The notes beneath the pieces were generated by a model that was not told the origin of the DNA, did no database searches, and saw only the letters and a program-made list of their open reading frames with translations. DNA of 64,000 nt from Thuidium tamariscinum. Its lineage: Eukaryota; Streptophyta; Bryopsida; Hypnales; Thuidiaceae. The DNA lies in contig OX344751.2 in assembly GCA_947034885.2 (NCBI GenBank), forward strand, positions 35,081,582 to 35,145,581. The letters are read 5' to 3'. The position numbers were made by a program, and so were the translations under genes. This document shows positions 36,895-49,226 of this stretch, in pieces; positions within the stretch are counted from its first letter, which is position 1, and every line of letters starts with the position of its first letter.

Positions 36895-39065
36895 ATGCCG
36901 AAGGCTTGCGATGCGTGTCAGGCGTCCAGTGCGGTGTTGTTCTGCCGTGCGGACGCGGCGTACCTGTGCGTGAGGTGCGACGGTAAAGTGCACGGCGCCA
37001 ACAAGCTGGCTTCGCGTCACGAGCGCGTGTGGATGTGCGAAGTGTGTGAGGTGGCGCCGGCCGTGGTGACGTGCAAGGCGGATGCGGCGTCGCTGTGCGT
37101 GGCGTGCGACACCGACATCCACTCCGCCAACCCGCTGGCGCAGCGTCACGAGAGAGTGCCGGTGACGCCGCTGATCGAGGCGTCGCCCTCATCGTCGCCG
37201 GGAGCGTTCGAAACGTTGCCATCGCACACTCAGGTGGGTGTCCTTAAGGGCGAGGAAGACGCGGACACGGAAGTCATCTCGTCGTGGCTTCTCCCGCACC
37301 CGTCCAGGATCCCCGCCGACGCCATCATCCGAGGCAGCGCCGCAGGTACGACCTTCCCAATTTTCGTTGTCCATTTGAACCCCACCTTCCATTCTTTCTT
37401 TCTGTCTCTTCACTCGGACAAACGAAGATTTGTGGAAGATTTCAGCGAGTAGAGTGCCGGTGAGAAGTCACCCCGTGCATTTTCTATTGCGAGAGTGAAC
37501 ATTTCAGGGGGAGTGGCAGTGGAGTAGATCCTTTGGTTCGATTTCGTCACTGAATCTCGGGTTTCAGAAGCGTGTGGTTATGGCTGAGCCATTTGGAAGA
37601 CTTTCGTGAGGCACTTGATCCCGCGGACTCTTCATAAGTTCCCTGCATTCCCTGTTTTGCCTCCCCTGGAACCTTTTGTTTTGTTTCGATAATGGATGCT
37701 TTGAATTTCGGCCTTCTCTATTCACCATGGTCGAGGCCCCATCTGCAGACATTGGGTTGTGCATGAAGTTAGGAGCGTTGAAGTTCTTGTTCCTTTAGTC
37801 CGGAGACTCTTAGTTCCGTATGGACAAGCAACTGGTGGAAAACTTCGGTTTCGCTTGATCCTTTTGCCATGTTGATTTGGTCCCGAAGTCTCATAGTTTC
37901 TGGTTTCGTATAATCTTCGGAGAGCTTTGATTTCTGCACGATGTGATATGTGCTTGAAGTTCCACCTGGTTGACTCTTGGATGGTCCCGTGCCTGGAATT
38001 GAGGGACGAAATCTGCGTATGGATTCTTTGTTGTAACGCTGTGATGGTGTTTGCACATGTCAGTTGGTGAAGGACCGCGGGCATCAGTCCTGTGCTCGTT
38101 CAGCCCTGCGAAGCCGCTGAAGGTGCAGAAGTTGGAGACGCTATCCGACGTCTTCTCGGACGTGGATCCTTTCCTGGAGTTGGACGCGGCTGCGGTGACG
38201 GGCTTACAGCCGGACAGCCTTGTGCCCGTGCACGTTCGCGAGGGCTCCGTGGACACGACCGCACTGATCCACTCGGTGGACCCTTCGTTCAGCACGGATG
38301 CTTCTTTTCCTCTGAAGGGGGAGAAGATCCACAGCAACAACTACAGCTATGGCACCTCCACTCTCACTCACAGCGTAAGTCCTGCATCACGCTCTCTGCC
38401 ACTCACTCCTTTTCAAAAGCTCTGCGTGCACATTCAATTCTGGATTGGCTTGTCACCCCAATGCTCTCGTGGAGTCTTCATTTGAGCTTTGATTTTAAGT
38501 CACATTTTTGAATGCCGTGTGCATGCCATTTTTGTGGAGTATTCAACAATTATGCGTTTCCTTTTTTCCAGAATCCGTGTAGTGGCAGGCACTCGTTAAT
38601 CACAGACGATATGGTGCAGAGTGCTTGCCTTGACAGACTGTTTGCTACCAGCATGGGGCAACTTGTGTCCGATTATAGCACCACTGATCTGTCGCCCTGT
38701 ATGTTTGTGTACAGATTTCATGTTCGTCTCTGGACGCGGCGGTGGTGCCCGACTCGAGCGTGAGCGACATCTCCACTCCGTATGCCGATTCGCAGAGCAG
38801 CTTGGAGTTTGGAGCCCGCATGGGGGGCCAGCAGCAGCAGGGAGGAGTCGCCGTGGATGTGTTGGACCGGGAAGCCCGCGTGATGCGTTACAAGGAGAAG
38901 CGTCAGAAGCGCAAGTTTGAGAAGACCATCCGGTACGCGTCTCGGAAAGCGTATGCGGAGAGCCGTCCCCGCGTGAAGGGCAGGTTTGCGAAGAGGACTG
39001 ATTCCGATGTGGAGCAGGTGTTCGGGTCTGTGGATTCCGGGTTCGGAGTGGTGCCCACTTTTTGA
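36895..39065 (+). CDS. CONSTANS-like protein, group I (two B-boxes, CCT, VP motif; 3 exons)
   Basis: This is a nuclear transcription regulator of the CO/COL family, whose CCT domain contacts NF-Y subunits and DNA. Exons are 36895-37345, 38064-38374 and 38715-39065. The introns are phase 1 (GTACG to CACATGTCAG) and phase 0 (GTAAGT to TGTACAG), and the joined product has 370 residues. B-box 1 spans about residues 5-42 ([28 protein letters not shown]) and B-box 2 about 48-85 ([28 protein letters not shown]). The middle region has [18 protein letters not shown] and [21 protein letters not shown]. The CCT domain is at about 306-348 ([19 protein letters not shown], then [22 protein letters not shown]). 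The C-terminus GFGVVPTF is a VP motif, which in this family binds COP1. Two intact B-boxes, the middle motifs and the VP tail place it in group I. Its exact biological role cannot be read from the sequence. Confidence 0.93.
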
Positions 39066-40260
39066 TCGCTCCACTATTTTTTCGCTATTTCCTAAGAAGC
39101 CCCCTTTTTCGCCTTTTTTGTATTTCGAGGACTTAATCCTCCTTCTGTGTATCATAAGAGAACTGTTGTTCGAGTCTCGTTGGTTGAAGAGAAGGAGGTC
39201 GAAGTGGTGCCCTGATACTGAATGTACAAATAGAATCGTGGTTGGAGGCGCCATTGCTGAAATTTTGGTAGCGTTCGGGGTAGGTTGGTATCTTTTGTAT
39301 TTTGAGGTTGGGTTGGGGGTTAGGGGTCTGATTTCAGTTTACCACTGTGAACTCTGGAATTCATCAGACTGTTCTGGGGTTGGTGAGCATGTTAGTTGTA
39401 TCTTAGCTGCAAGTTCGCTTTATGTTTCTGCTGTATTGAAATTCTGGAAGCCCAGGTTGTGTACATACATTTGCCTGCTTATGAAAGAAGTTTCAATTGA
39501 CACTTTGACGGAAGAATACTTGATTTGTGCTTGGGGCGGTGGAGATTCTACAGTACTGTAGATTTTGGATATGTAGTGCATGCCAGCGAACAATGTTTGT
39601 CTGGAGGCGTCATTCAACTTGGAAGTTTTGACCGATTGGGTTGAAATTCGGGGAATCACCAGTTTTGTACTGGTATGTTTCATACAGGTGTGTTTTGGTA
39701 TTCGTTTGTTGATGTTTTAATTGTTACAGGCAGAACTTAAAAGTAAAAGTAATTTTCTAAGTTTTTAATTCATTAAAACTCTGAAATTCAATAACTTTCT
39801 TGCTGTAAGTCGGAATGCTGCAAAACTAAGCCCGTGCACCCCTACTCGCGGAGAGCTTTCCGATGGTACCAAGCATGTGGCTGGGGGATACACGGTCCGG
39901 GAGATCTCTACGTGACAAAACAAAACAAAACAAACTACCTGTCTTAAGGTATAGATTTCTAAGTCCTCCCCGACCAGTATCCTGTCTTGGAAGTTTGTTG
40001 TGAACCCCATAGGAAGAATTGAAGTTGGAATGAAATGAAATAATGATATTGGTCTGCATGCCGCATTTATTGAGCACGACCTTGAATTCAAAATTAATAC
40101 ATAAGGTGCATGTCTGATATCTTTTCAGCAATAACCCTGTGGGGCTGCTGCGGACACTAAGTGCTTGATGGATGACAGTGAATTCTTGCATGGATGACAG
40201 AAATGCAATTGTGGAATTTTGTGTGAAAAGAGGTCATGCAATAAATATTTCAATGAATAC
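39066..40260 (+). other. COL 3' flank
   Basis: This region of moderate composition probably includes the COL 3' UTR. Candidate AATAAA-type signals occur, for example near 40220. Open frames here (such as the 191-codon frame that overlaps the COL end) are out of frame with COL and show no domain. Confidence 0.4.
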
Positions 40261-42682
40261 TTTTGAGTTATTTAAATAGAGTAGATGATTTGCACTATTG
40301 TGAAAAGGATGATTACCATATAAGTTAGATCAGCTTGTCCTTCTAAGGTTAATTCATGTTGAAGATATTCTTTCCCTTTGTAAGAATTAGAAATGGATTA
40401 TACAACAACCTTACATGATGAGTATCAATCTTGACCCTAGATTGCATGAATAGTTGGTTTGATAAAATTTCAAAAGCAAGTTATTGGTAGTCAAACTATA
40501 TTACAAAACATCCTCTTTTCACACAACGTTTTAAAGATGAACATCCGCACTTTAGACCTATACATAACAATTCTCTATCATTCATTGATTAAAAAATGGT
40601 AGTAGAATTATATATGGATTATAGATATCTTTATCCAAATAGAATGGCATATCCATATGTTGGAAGCGGAAAATTCCATATTCACCACTTTACTGAATCT
40701 ATATTCTTATCCTATACTTTCCTTCAAATATATTAACCCAGGAATGTTGCACCACATTAGATAGGTTTGATGGATGAGAAAGAATTCTTGCATGTAAAAC
40801 AAAATTGCAATTGTTCATCCTTAGAATTTGTACAAGAAGGGGAGGTCATGAATAGTAGTTTGGATGCCAATAAGTATTTTTGAAGTTTTTAAAGGAGAAG
40901 ACTTCCATGGTTTCAAAAAGCATGATTTTCAAGAAGACCAACCTATTTTTATAGGATTAAAGGGCATGTATTGGGAATTTAATAAATGTATTGACAACAT
41001 CAAAATGTTTTGTATAGTTACAAAATTTGCAGCTAATGGGGTAATTAGAATCTTTCAACAAAAATTTAAACATGTTGTAATACAAAATAGCATACCTATA
41101 TAAAATGAACTTTAGAATTTTTTTAAATAATTTATTATTTTTTAAGAATTTCATCAAATTTATTAGTGAATTTTTTTTAAATAATTTTTTTTTAAAGATT
41201 TTTAAAAAAAAAATAACAATTACTTTTAGAATTTTCTAGCAAGAATTTCAAGAGTTTTGAAGCTTTATTGAATAAAATATTTATGAATTAAAATAAAATA
41301 TCATTCCAAATAGTAATAGATTTTTCAGTGTATTCCAAAAATCACCAAAAAGTTGTATTATAAAAAATTGCAAAAAGTAACTATCATTTATTGAAGAACC
41401 TTTTAAAAAGTTTGCTTGTTTGAAAAGTTTTTGGTCACTAATAAATTTGGTTTTGAAATGATTATTATTTTCAAATATAGAAAATAATTTTATACATGTA
41501 TGTTGCTTGTATGTCAATGTGTTCAAAATTTGTTGAAAAAAAATCTAAACTTTCAATTAGTATTAGTAGTTTTTGAAATACATAAATACTTATAAACGCC
41601 ACAATATGTAGAAAACTCAAAATAAATCTTGAATAGTACTTCCATCTTGTCATGAGTCATAAATATGTTTTTCAAATTATAAATATGGTCTTGGACTTAT
41701 ATCCAAGGAGTGAGCAAGAAAAAGAAGATGGAAATCCAACATATTTGATAAGCTTGCCAAGAACAAATGGAAAGCTTAATTTTTCTTGGAACATCTATAA
41801 AATTAATGACATGATGACATTCCAAGAACAAGCATGTAAGTGGCCTAAAATCTGACAAATTGTAGGGATTAGTGAACATGAAAATAGACTCTAATGCAAT
41901 TAGTACTACATGGAATGAGTGGTAGATAAAGATGTTTTGTCTTTCCTTATAAGATAGATGTATCCATAACCAATAAAATAAGCACATTTGAATATGGTAT
42001 AGGATAGTGCAAAGCAAAGCAAATATTTTTAGAGGTGCATTGACATTACTATGAATTTTCAAAGGCAAAAGTTGGTTTTCATCTATGACCAACATCTAGA
42101 GCCATCCAATTTTGGTCATTCAAAAACTACTTTCTTGCTAATTACTTCCTATTTTTGTGCTCACTTCTCTATCATTAACTTATTGGTCTAAACCTTGAAA
42201 AAGTACAAAGATTATAGATTCTAAGGAGAAAATGCAGAAATCCATTCCAATCTTGGTTGGAATAGGATACCTTAGGTATTTATTGTTGATGGTGTGTGTT
42301 AGTACTGGGTACATCTACATTAATGTTTGACCACTTTTATCCACTCAACTCAATCATACAAAAAATAAGTACTTAACATGCTACAAAATTGAACTTGAGT
42401 AATATTGCCTAATTTAAAGTGTATACATTTTAAACTCATAATTATAAAGGATCTTTTTATAATAAACCTAGCATTAGTGTTTTTAAAATTCAAAGCTTAA
42501 GGTAGAACCATTCAATCCCAACTAGGACCCTACACCCAACCCATAGATTTAGTTATTTTCACTCGAGGCTAGAATTTTTTTTTCTCCTCTTCAAAGTTGG
42601 GACAAAAAGTTCATGACACATATCCCAATATAATGAGCAAGAAAATAAGAAGTAATGAGTAGAAAAATAGTTTTTTGAATGA
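40261..42682. other. AT-rich intergenic, nothing recognised
   Basis: No coding region is supported. Frames of up to 132 codons (41697-42095, minus) are low-complexity and lack motifs. Confidence 0.45.
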
Positions 42683-42891
42683 TCACACTACAAGAAAATG
42701 GGGTCTTTTAAGTAGTGTCCTAGACATCATGTTTTTTGAGTAATGTCTTTTAATGCATCTTTTAAGTAAAATTTTACTAAAAAGACAGTCTTTTTAGTAA
42801 ATTTTTACTTAAAAGACACATTGAAAGACATTATTCAAAAGACATGATATCTAGGACACTACTTAAAAGACCCCATTCTCTTGTAGTGTCA
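42683..42891. mobile_element. CACTA-type MITE with TCA target duplication
   Basis: The element is 42686-42888 (203 bp). It begins CACTACAAGAAAATGGGGTC and ends with the near reverse complement ending CTTGTAGTG. TCA at 42683-42685 and 42889-42891 is the 3-bp duplication expected for CACTA elements, and CACTACAAGAAAA is a classic plant CACTA terminus. The arms pair through almost the whole length (GTCTTTTAAGTAGTGTCC and its complement). Non-coding. Confidence 0.88.
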
Positions 42892-43093
42892 AAATTAGAA
42901 AAGTTTGAGACTGGCTAAAGGTCCAACATACTTTTTCCATTTAAAAATCCATAGTAATTCTAATTAAAATCACCAAAGTTTTTGTATTCGTTTTCATTTT
43001 CTGTCACTACATCTTTGAAAATATTTGCTTTGCCTTGCACTAAATTAGAATATGTCTAGAATACCTTAAATGATCTGTTATGGGTGGTTCTAC

Positions 43094-43359
43094 CATTAGA
43101 TGAAATTTGAGGGCATTAGGAGATTGCAGGTTCCTGGACTGTGGGAACGCAGTTTCTGCCCTGTGAACTCGAATCCTACGTGGTTGCGACCCTACCACGT
43201 AATAATTTTTTTTTCAAATTTTTATTTATTTATTTTCATATTTCAGGACCCCAAATTTTTTTTTGATAAAAATCGGCCTGACAACGGACAACGGCATTGG
43301 GAGCCGTTTCAGGAACAGACCCGAAACGGCCATGTAATGCCCTCAGATTTCATCTAATG
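43094..43359 (+). mobile_element. CATTAG-family inverted-repeat element
   Basis: The terminal inverted repeats are about 25 bp: CATTAGATGAAATTTGAGGG on the left and CATTAGATGAAATCTGAGGG on the other strand at the right. The interior carries CTGTGGGAACGCAG, an AT-rich core and GGCCTGACAACGG. This is the best-preserved member of the family in the window; it is 266 bp and non-coding. Confidence 0.75.
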
Positions 43360-43716
43360 CTTATTCCGTGTTCAAGAGAATAGTTTTAAGACAATTTGAA
43401 TTTGAGTTTTACTAGTAGGAAAATATTCTTGTAGCACTTTACCACATGTATTAGATCTTGGTGGCATCAAGACCACCTTCCAATTACAGTAGAAATATCT
43501 ACAATGGTCCTTTAAAGTTGATGCGCATAAATGGAGTCAAAATCATAATAAGGGATTATTTTTATTTGTAGACAAAAGAAATAATAAATTTTTACAAATT
43601 TTTTTTTCCAAGAAGGTTGTTGACTTGTTGTATTCTCTATGAATTTTCAAAGTTAAACTGCAAAGTTTTCTATTGGTACATACTTGAAGTGTTTAAAGAA
43701 ACAAACAAACAATTCA

Positions 43717-44826
43717 TTAACCCTGGAGCGTCATGACTCATTGGTGATGTGGGAATGCACCTGTGAAAAGCAAAATCTTTGAAGATGAGTGGTGAGAGAC
43801 TGATCTTGTGGGTGAACAAAATAGTCGTAAGATCTTGTGTATTGTGACACATATTTTTCATAGCTGAGTTCAAATTATCAAAAGCTCCAGAGGATATGAA
43901 GATCAAGAGGTTTGACTACTGCAAGCAAGGCGTTGACCTCGACGGGCAGATGCAATGTTCTGTGAAGTTCACGTTGCATCTGCCAAGGTAGTGCTTCAAA
44001 AAATGTAGGCAAAATCATGCTTTGTAGAGAATTATGTGAAGATAGTGACTATGTCAAAATCATTTATACTGGAAGCACTGCTGCAAAATTGACAAGCTTG
44101 CAATATAAGATGTTTTGGAAAAACAGGAAGAGATCATCATTTTTGTGACTACAGACTAGCCCCCAAACATGCCCAACCCCTAATACAATATAATTGACCA
44201 CCCACATCTTCTGTGATTTTTCTAAAAGGGGTGGATCCAACGAAGCTTTAAAATATTGTATCATTACTTGGAATGTGTGTCTAACTTTAACAAAGTGATG
44301 GAAGCAAACGCCATCAAGTGCATTCTTCCTGAAATTTGTCATCGCCACATTCCTATAGGGAAGACAACAGTGAACAATTCAGGAATCCTGAGCAATGAAA
44401 TATCCTGAGCAAATGCCATTTGGCACTTCACAGTAACCAATCCTCATTACTCATTGTTTGCAGGACATTGGTATAAATTTTTTATTTATGAATATTCTGA
44501 ATAGTTGCCTTCATTTTCCTAATAATTAAGTGAGTGGCCTACATACACTACCCGCTCCTGATTTTGTATGCTAAAAATTTTCAGTGGATCAATTCTCACC
44601 TTGGACACATAGAAATTTTTAGTAAAACTAAACACCTTCTACCAATTTGATTTTTCCCTTCCTCATGCTTGCAAGATTTCCAGCGTTGCTATTGGAAAAC
44701 CACCAGAACCCCAATCGTGCACTCTCACAAAAATTTACGAATGAAAAGTCGTCGTTCTCTGCTTGCTAGGAGTTCCAAACTTTGTTCATTGTTCAATTTC
44801 TGGACTTCGACGCGCTCCAGGGTTAA
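43717..44826. mobile_element. TTAA-bordered element with CCCTGGAGCG termini
   Basis: TTAA at 43717-43720 is followed by CCCTGGAGCG. The right end on the other strand is CCCTGGAGCGCGTCG before TTAA at 44823-44826. A perfect 11-bp-stem hairpin (GGCAGATGCAA and its complement, 43945-43984) lies inside. The 1.1-kb body has no credible gene. Termini differ from the CCCCTAAATG elements, so it is another family with the same target rule. Confidence 0.62.
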
Positions 44827-46384
44827 AGACTTCAAAGTGTTCTAACAATTACTTTGCAACAATGTTGCACAATGTCTTGAAAAGTGCATGCAAAGGTGGA
44901 GATACCCTATATAGATGATTTGAAGTCATATTTGAAACACTTTTAATTAGGAGATCCCTTCATCATAGAAATGAAGGGGTGTACAGAAATAGGTACAACT
45001 ATCTAACTACTATAATGTTTCAAGATGACTATAAATGTTCTTGTATAAAACCTAAATATAACTTTCAAATGCAGTCTCATTTTGTATTGATACTTTTCTA
45101 TAATTTTAGAATTAGTGCCACCACTTTAAAGTTATTAGAAAAAAAATTAGTGACATCTATGTAGAAGCTAACTTCAAATTCATTATAGATTTCCTACCAT
45201 TTCCAATAGACACATCAAGCACTAGTTTTGGGTACCTTGGAACTTGAAGGGATCGTTAGATCTTAAGCATTCACTATATAAATAATGAATATTGTGATAA
45301 GTACAATTTATCTAATTCATATTCATTGAAGGAAAATTTAAAAAAAAAATTCATCTAATATATCAATGTAAAGAAGAAAGAATACTCTACATTAATTAAT
45401 GGTGTTGAGAGTGGATGTTAGAGAAGTTTCAATTGTTTAGTGTAAGGTAATGTACTCTAAAAGTGATTTGACTACTACAAAGGTATCAATGCACCAACAA
45501 TGAATATTTATTTCTAAATTCTTTTGGCCATTTTCAAGGTGTTTTGGATCTTGATTTTATAAGTTATAGAAATTGAAGCTCAAAGTAATATGAGCCATTT
45601 TAGGAAAAATTAATAGTAGGATCTTGTAGAAAATGAAGTCCTTATCATCTCTTCAATGTTTGGTTTCAATCTAAGTCATATATTAGAAGATTATAATGTA
45701 AAAGTGAAGTGTATAGTAAAGAAATCTATATTTTGGCATAGCTCAAATTTTGCTTTAACTAGCTTTTTTGGACACATAACATTTTTGGAAGTTGGCATCC
45801 TACGATTATTTTGAAGGCGACTAAATTTCGTACATATGGAAATAAGTATTGTATTTTTTTGAATAAAAAATGAGTGAGAAAATGGTTTTGCAATAGTGAC
45901 TATTTCATTGTTAAATTTCAGAAGTTATTAGATTAATGGAAGATTTGTCACAAATTTGGAGCCAAATTCATGATCAAAGATGTTAGAGTGAAAGAATTCA
46001 AGAAAAGACATAATAGAAAAAAAAAAAAAAAAACCGGCTCGAATCCAATCCAACTATAAGATATCTATTATTTCTAATTATTGTCGCTAAATACAAACCA
46101 AGAAGAGGTAAAAGACACATGCTTCTACGTCATTGGCCAAAGTTTCTTATCCAATGACTCTTTTGACTCTTTATCTTCAAATCACCCACGCTTTGAAATT
46201 TTTTATAAACTCAATGGTTAATCTTCTTCTAAATCTAAATACACCACTTTAAAGTAAACTTTATTCCCTTTTAGAGCGAGTCCAAGTTCAAGTGACTTTT
46301 TTCATTTGTATGTCCAAGAATGGCTATTTTAAAAATGGATTGAGCCATTTTGGACTACTAAAAAATTTAAGGATTAAATAGATG
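44827..46384. other. AT-rich intergenic, nothing recognised
   Basis: No coding region is supported. A run of A's lies near 46018-46033. Confidence 0.5.
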
Positions 46385-46416
46385 CATTAGAGCCAATTTG
46401 GGGTCACAAGAGGGCC
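46385..46416 (+). repeat. left terminal inverted repeat of the 15.5-kb element
   Basis: The 32-bp sequence matches the reverse complement of 61887-61918 at 31 positions. The single difference is C versus T. Confidence 0.8.
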
Positions 46417-46987
46417 CTTTGAATTTTCCACTCCCTGGAAGCAAGGACGTTGCCTAATTGAAAATCTTGGTACAGCCTTGCTGGCACTATTGGTGGCAAT
46501 GTGGACTGCAAGCAATGAAATTGAGGGGTTCAACCAATCATATCCTTTCCTTGCGTACAATTAGTACTTGTGTTCAAACCACTGAAACACTTGAGTCCAG
46601 GGAGTGGTTGAGTAATAAACCATTTTTGAGTAGTCCTTGCAGCAAGCATGACTAAGGTACTTTGTACTGATGTTTTGAAAGGTGGCCTTATTTTAATATT
46701 TTTTTTGGAATAAAAAAGAAAAGAAATTGTTGCCATGGAAGAAGACATGTGTGCACGCAGGCGACACCACAACATTCAAATTAGCGGGAGAGGTCACGAA
46801 TTACCTAGAAGGGGAGAAATTAACGCCTCATTTACTTGGCAAGGCATTTTTTGGGGAAAAGATTGCAGTTGCGGCCGCATGATGATGAAGTTGTCCTCAT
46901 TGTGAAGGCATTTGTTGAAAAATATTGTTGCCACTAGTTGAATGTTTGAACTGTCGCATTGTCAAACAACAGCTACATCGGTTTAAG

Positions 46988-48245
46988 GTAGTTCACTTGG
47001 TAGAATGATGCACAATTGTGCACCAAAGCTAGAGGTATGTAGCATTGTAGTTTGCAATGACCAAGATGTCAATGGAGCATGGATACCAATGCGGTTGGAG
47101 GTCGATTCGTGGGTGACACTGTGAGCTACTTCTAGAGGCCATTGAGATAAGGACGCTTGGGCACATGGTGAAGAATCCGGTGTTGGAGCATGGGAGGCCT
47201 AGATGAAGGAGTTTAAATGGAGCACTAAAACTCCTATACAATCATCTAAGTTGGAGGGGATACTAGTGAGACATGCTTACCTTCATCAACAAATATTGTT
47301 GGATCCTGCCATTGCCCATGACGAGTAGCGTTGTGCCAACTACTTATACACTTTATTTTGGGAAGATTGGGTGCATCCTTCTTCTATATTTGACATCATA
47401 CTTGTACTGCATCACAAAGTAGGAGAAGCTACCAAGAACAAGAGACACCATCATGACTTGATGGACAACAACACCTTCTATTTGCGGGCAGTATATATGC
47501 CTCCATCAAGGGTAGAACTACATGGCTATTTGGAGCCAATTCCCTTGCCAACTTTTGACGAACCTGGTTGGCCATTACTCGACATGCAAATCTCCGAGGC
47601 ATTCTATTACAAATTGACTACTGACTTTGTGGCTGCAATGAAATTGTCCACTGGAAGCACGTCTGCTCATATCTAGTGGTTTATGCCCATGCATGTCATG
47701 GTTGATCTTTTTGCAACAACAATAGAGGATGTGCGTCGGACAACAACCATGTACATATTTCAACATCCCAGCCCTGAGCTATTGAGTGATCTCATGGACC
47801 TTGAATGGAAGGAGAAGTTTATCATTGGCCAAGACATTATGAAGTGTATTGTCAATACAGATAGCATCATCTTCTAGTACCATCTTGGGTGGCAAGTTTT
47901 GTACACCAATTTCTAGTACACGAGATTCAAGGCTGGTCCTAGAAGGGATAATTGGATTGCCATAGACGAAGTTACAGTTCCAAAAATGGTCAAGTTGACA
48001 GTCTAGTTTGGTGATATGGAGCTACCTTCCTTTGAGGTTGGCAAGTCGTGGCCAGTGTCTCATATTCGACACAAAATTGCCATTGTACTGGACAAGCAAG
48101 ATGTTCCAAATGAGTATGATCTCTCTATTGACCAACCTAGTTTTCCATCCTTCAAGGTATTTACACTGTGGATCTCGATACAACATGTATCAAATTATAT
48201 GAATGACTTTCGATTTTTGGATTTAGGGTTTGGTCAAGGATGTTG
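46988..48245 (+). pseudogene. decayed gene of unknown family, broken by TAG and TGA only
   Basis: One frame runs about 1,260 bases with coding-like sequence, for example EVCSIVVCNDQDVNGAWIP, YLYTLFWEDWVHPSSIFDII, YGYLEPIPLP-type sequence near 47521, FDEPGWPLLDMQISEAFYY and FEVGKSWPVSHIRHKIAIVL. Its in-frame stops are TGA at 47122 and 47143 and TAG at 47200, 47326, 47674, 47875, 47914 and 48004. Every surviving in-frame Gln codon I can find is CAA; none is CAG. A probable frameshift near 46990 separates it from an upstream stretch reading RIVKQQLHRFKVVHLVE. I do not recognise the protein family. It lies just inside the left end of the large element, on the strand reading inward. Confidence 0.6.
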
Positions 48246-48249
48246 ATGT

Positions 48250-49226
48250 TCATTAACACGAGATTTGTGCTCGTATTTGTCTAGATTAATGCAAGGAGTG
48301 AGAAAACTATAGAGATTCAACAACTAATACCAACAAATGGGAGGTTTAGAATGGTAGCAACATAGTAGCAATGACCTGTATGAAGTCATGTATGATTTAG
48401 TTTTGAATTAGAGTATGTTCTAGCTATAGACTTACAAAATATAAGTTGGTTTGTAGACTTACAAATATAGTAATGTTACTACAGCTATGCAAAAATGGTG
48501 TCGCAGTACAACAAAAGTGTCGCTTGATGGCGAGTTTTGTGCAAGTTAGTATTTGCAAACATTAATCCGTTTTTGACATATTTGTAAATTGAAATGCCAA
48601 ATACTTTTTGATATTTGCATATGAATTACCTTCATGGACACCAAATTGGATGGTTTGCTTACCTATAACAAGCATATAATTGCCAAAAACAATATGAACA
48701 CATCTTAGAAGAATAACATGAAATCTAGAAATAATGGAAGCCTTGTTGTGGTACACATGACTGACAATAAACAAGGGAGGTCTAAATTCCTACTTCAATA
48801 CTTGATTGCTACAACACTTGAAATCAAAGAGATAGATTGATAAAGTGAACTAGACGTTGGACACAACTTCTTACTTGTTCTAAAGAGAACTTACTAATTA
48901 CTATCATGACTTGACCTTTTTCCAACATAAAAATAATGGGAAGTTTATCTTTATAAAAATTGGAAGAGCCTAAGAATACGAAGTACATGTGCTAAAGCTT
49001 ACCAAGCGTTGTCTTGCCTGCCAAAGGCAACTCAACAACAAACAAAGTTCTAAGTGTGCACAGGGGTAGAGCTGCTAAGAATTACAACCTGATGCAAAAA
49101 TCCCAAACTGAATCAATAGTCAAATGTTACTGTCTTTGATTCTATCCTATAAAAAAAACACTATAAATAAGGAAACTGACTAGGAGTGAGCACTTGATCT
49201 AGGAGAGCACTTGCTACTGCAAGCTT
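48250..49226. other. spacer inside the large element
   Basis: AT-rich, with no coding region supported. Confidence 0.4.

Noticed and set aside
38572-38714. Alternative COL exon using the acceptor at 38571
   Set aside because: It would add 143 bases and break the frame into the CCT exon, and the direct join gives the conserved middle motif.
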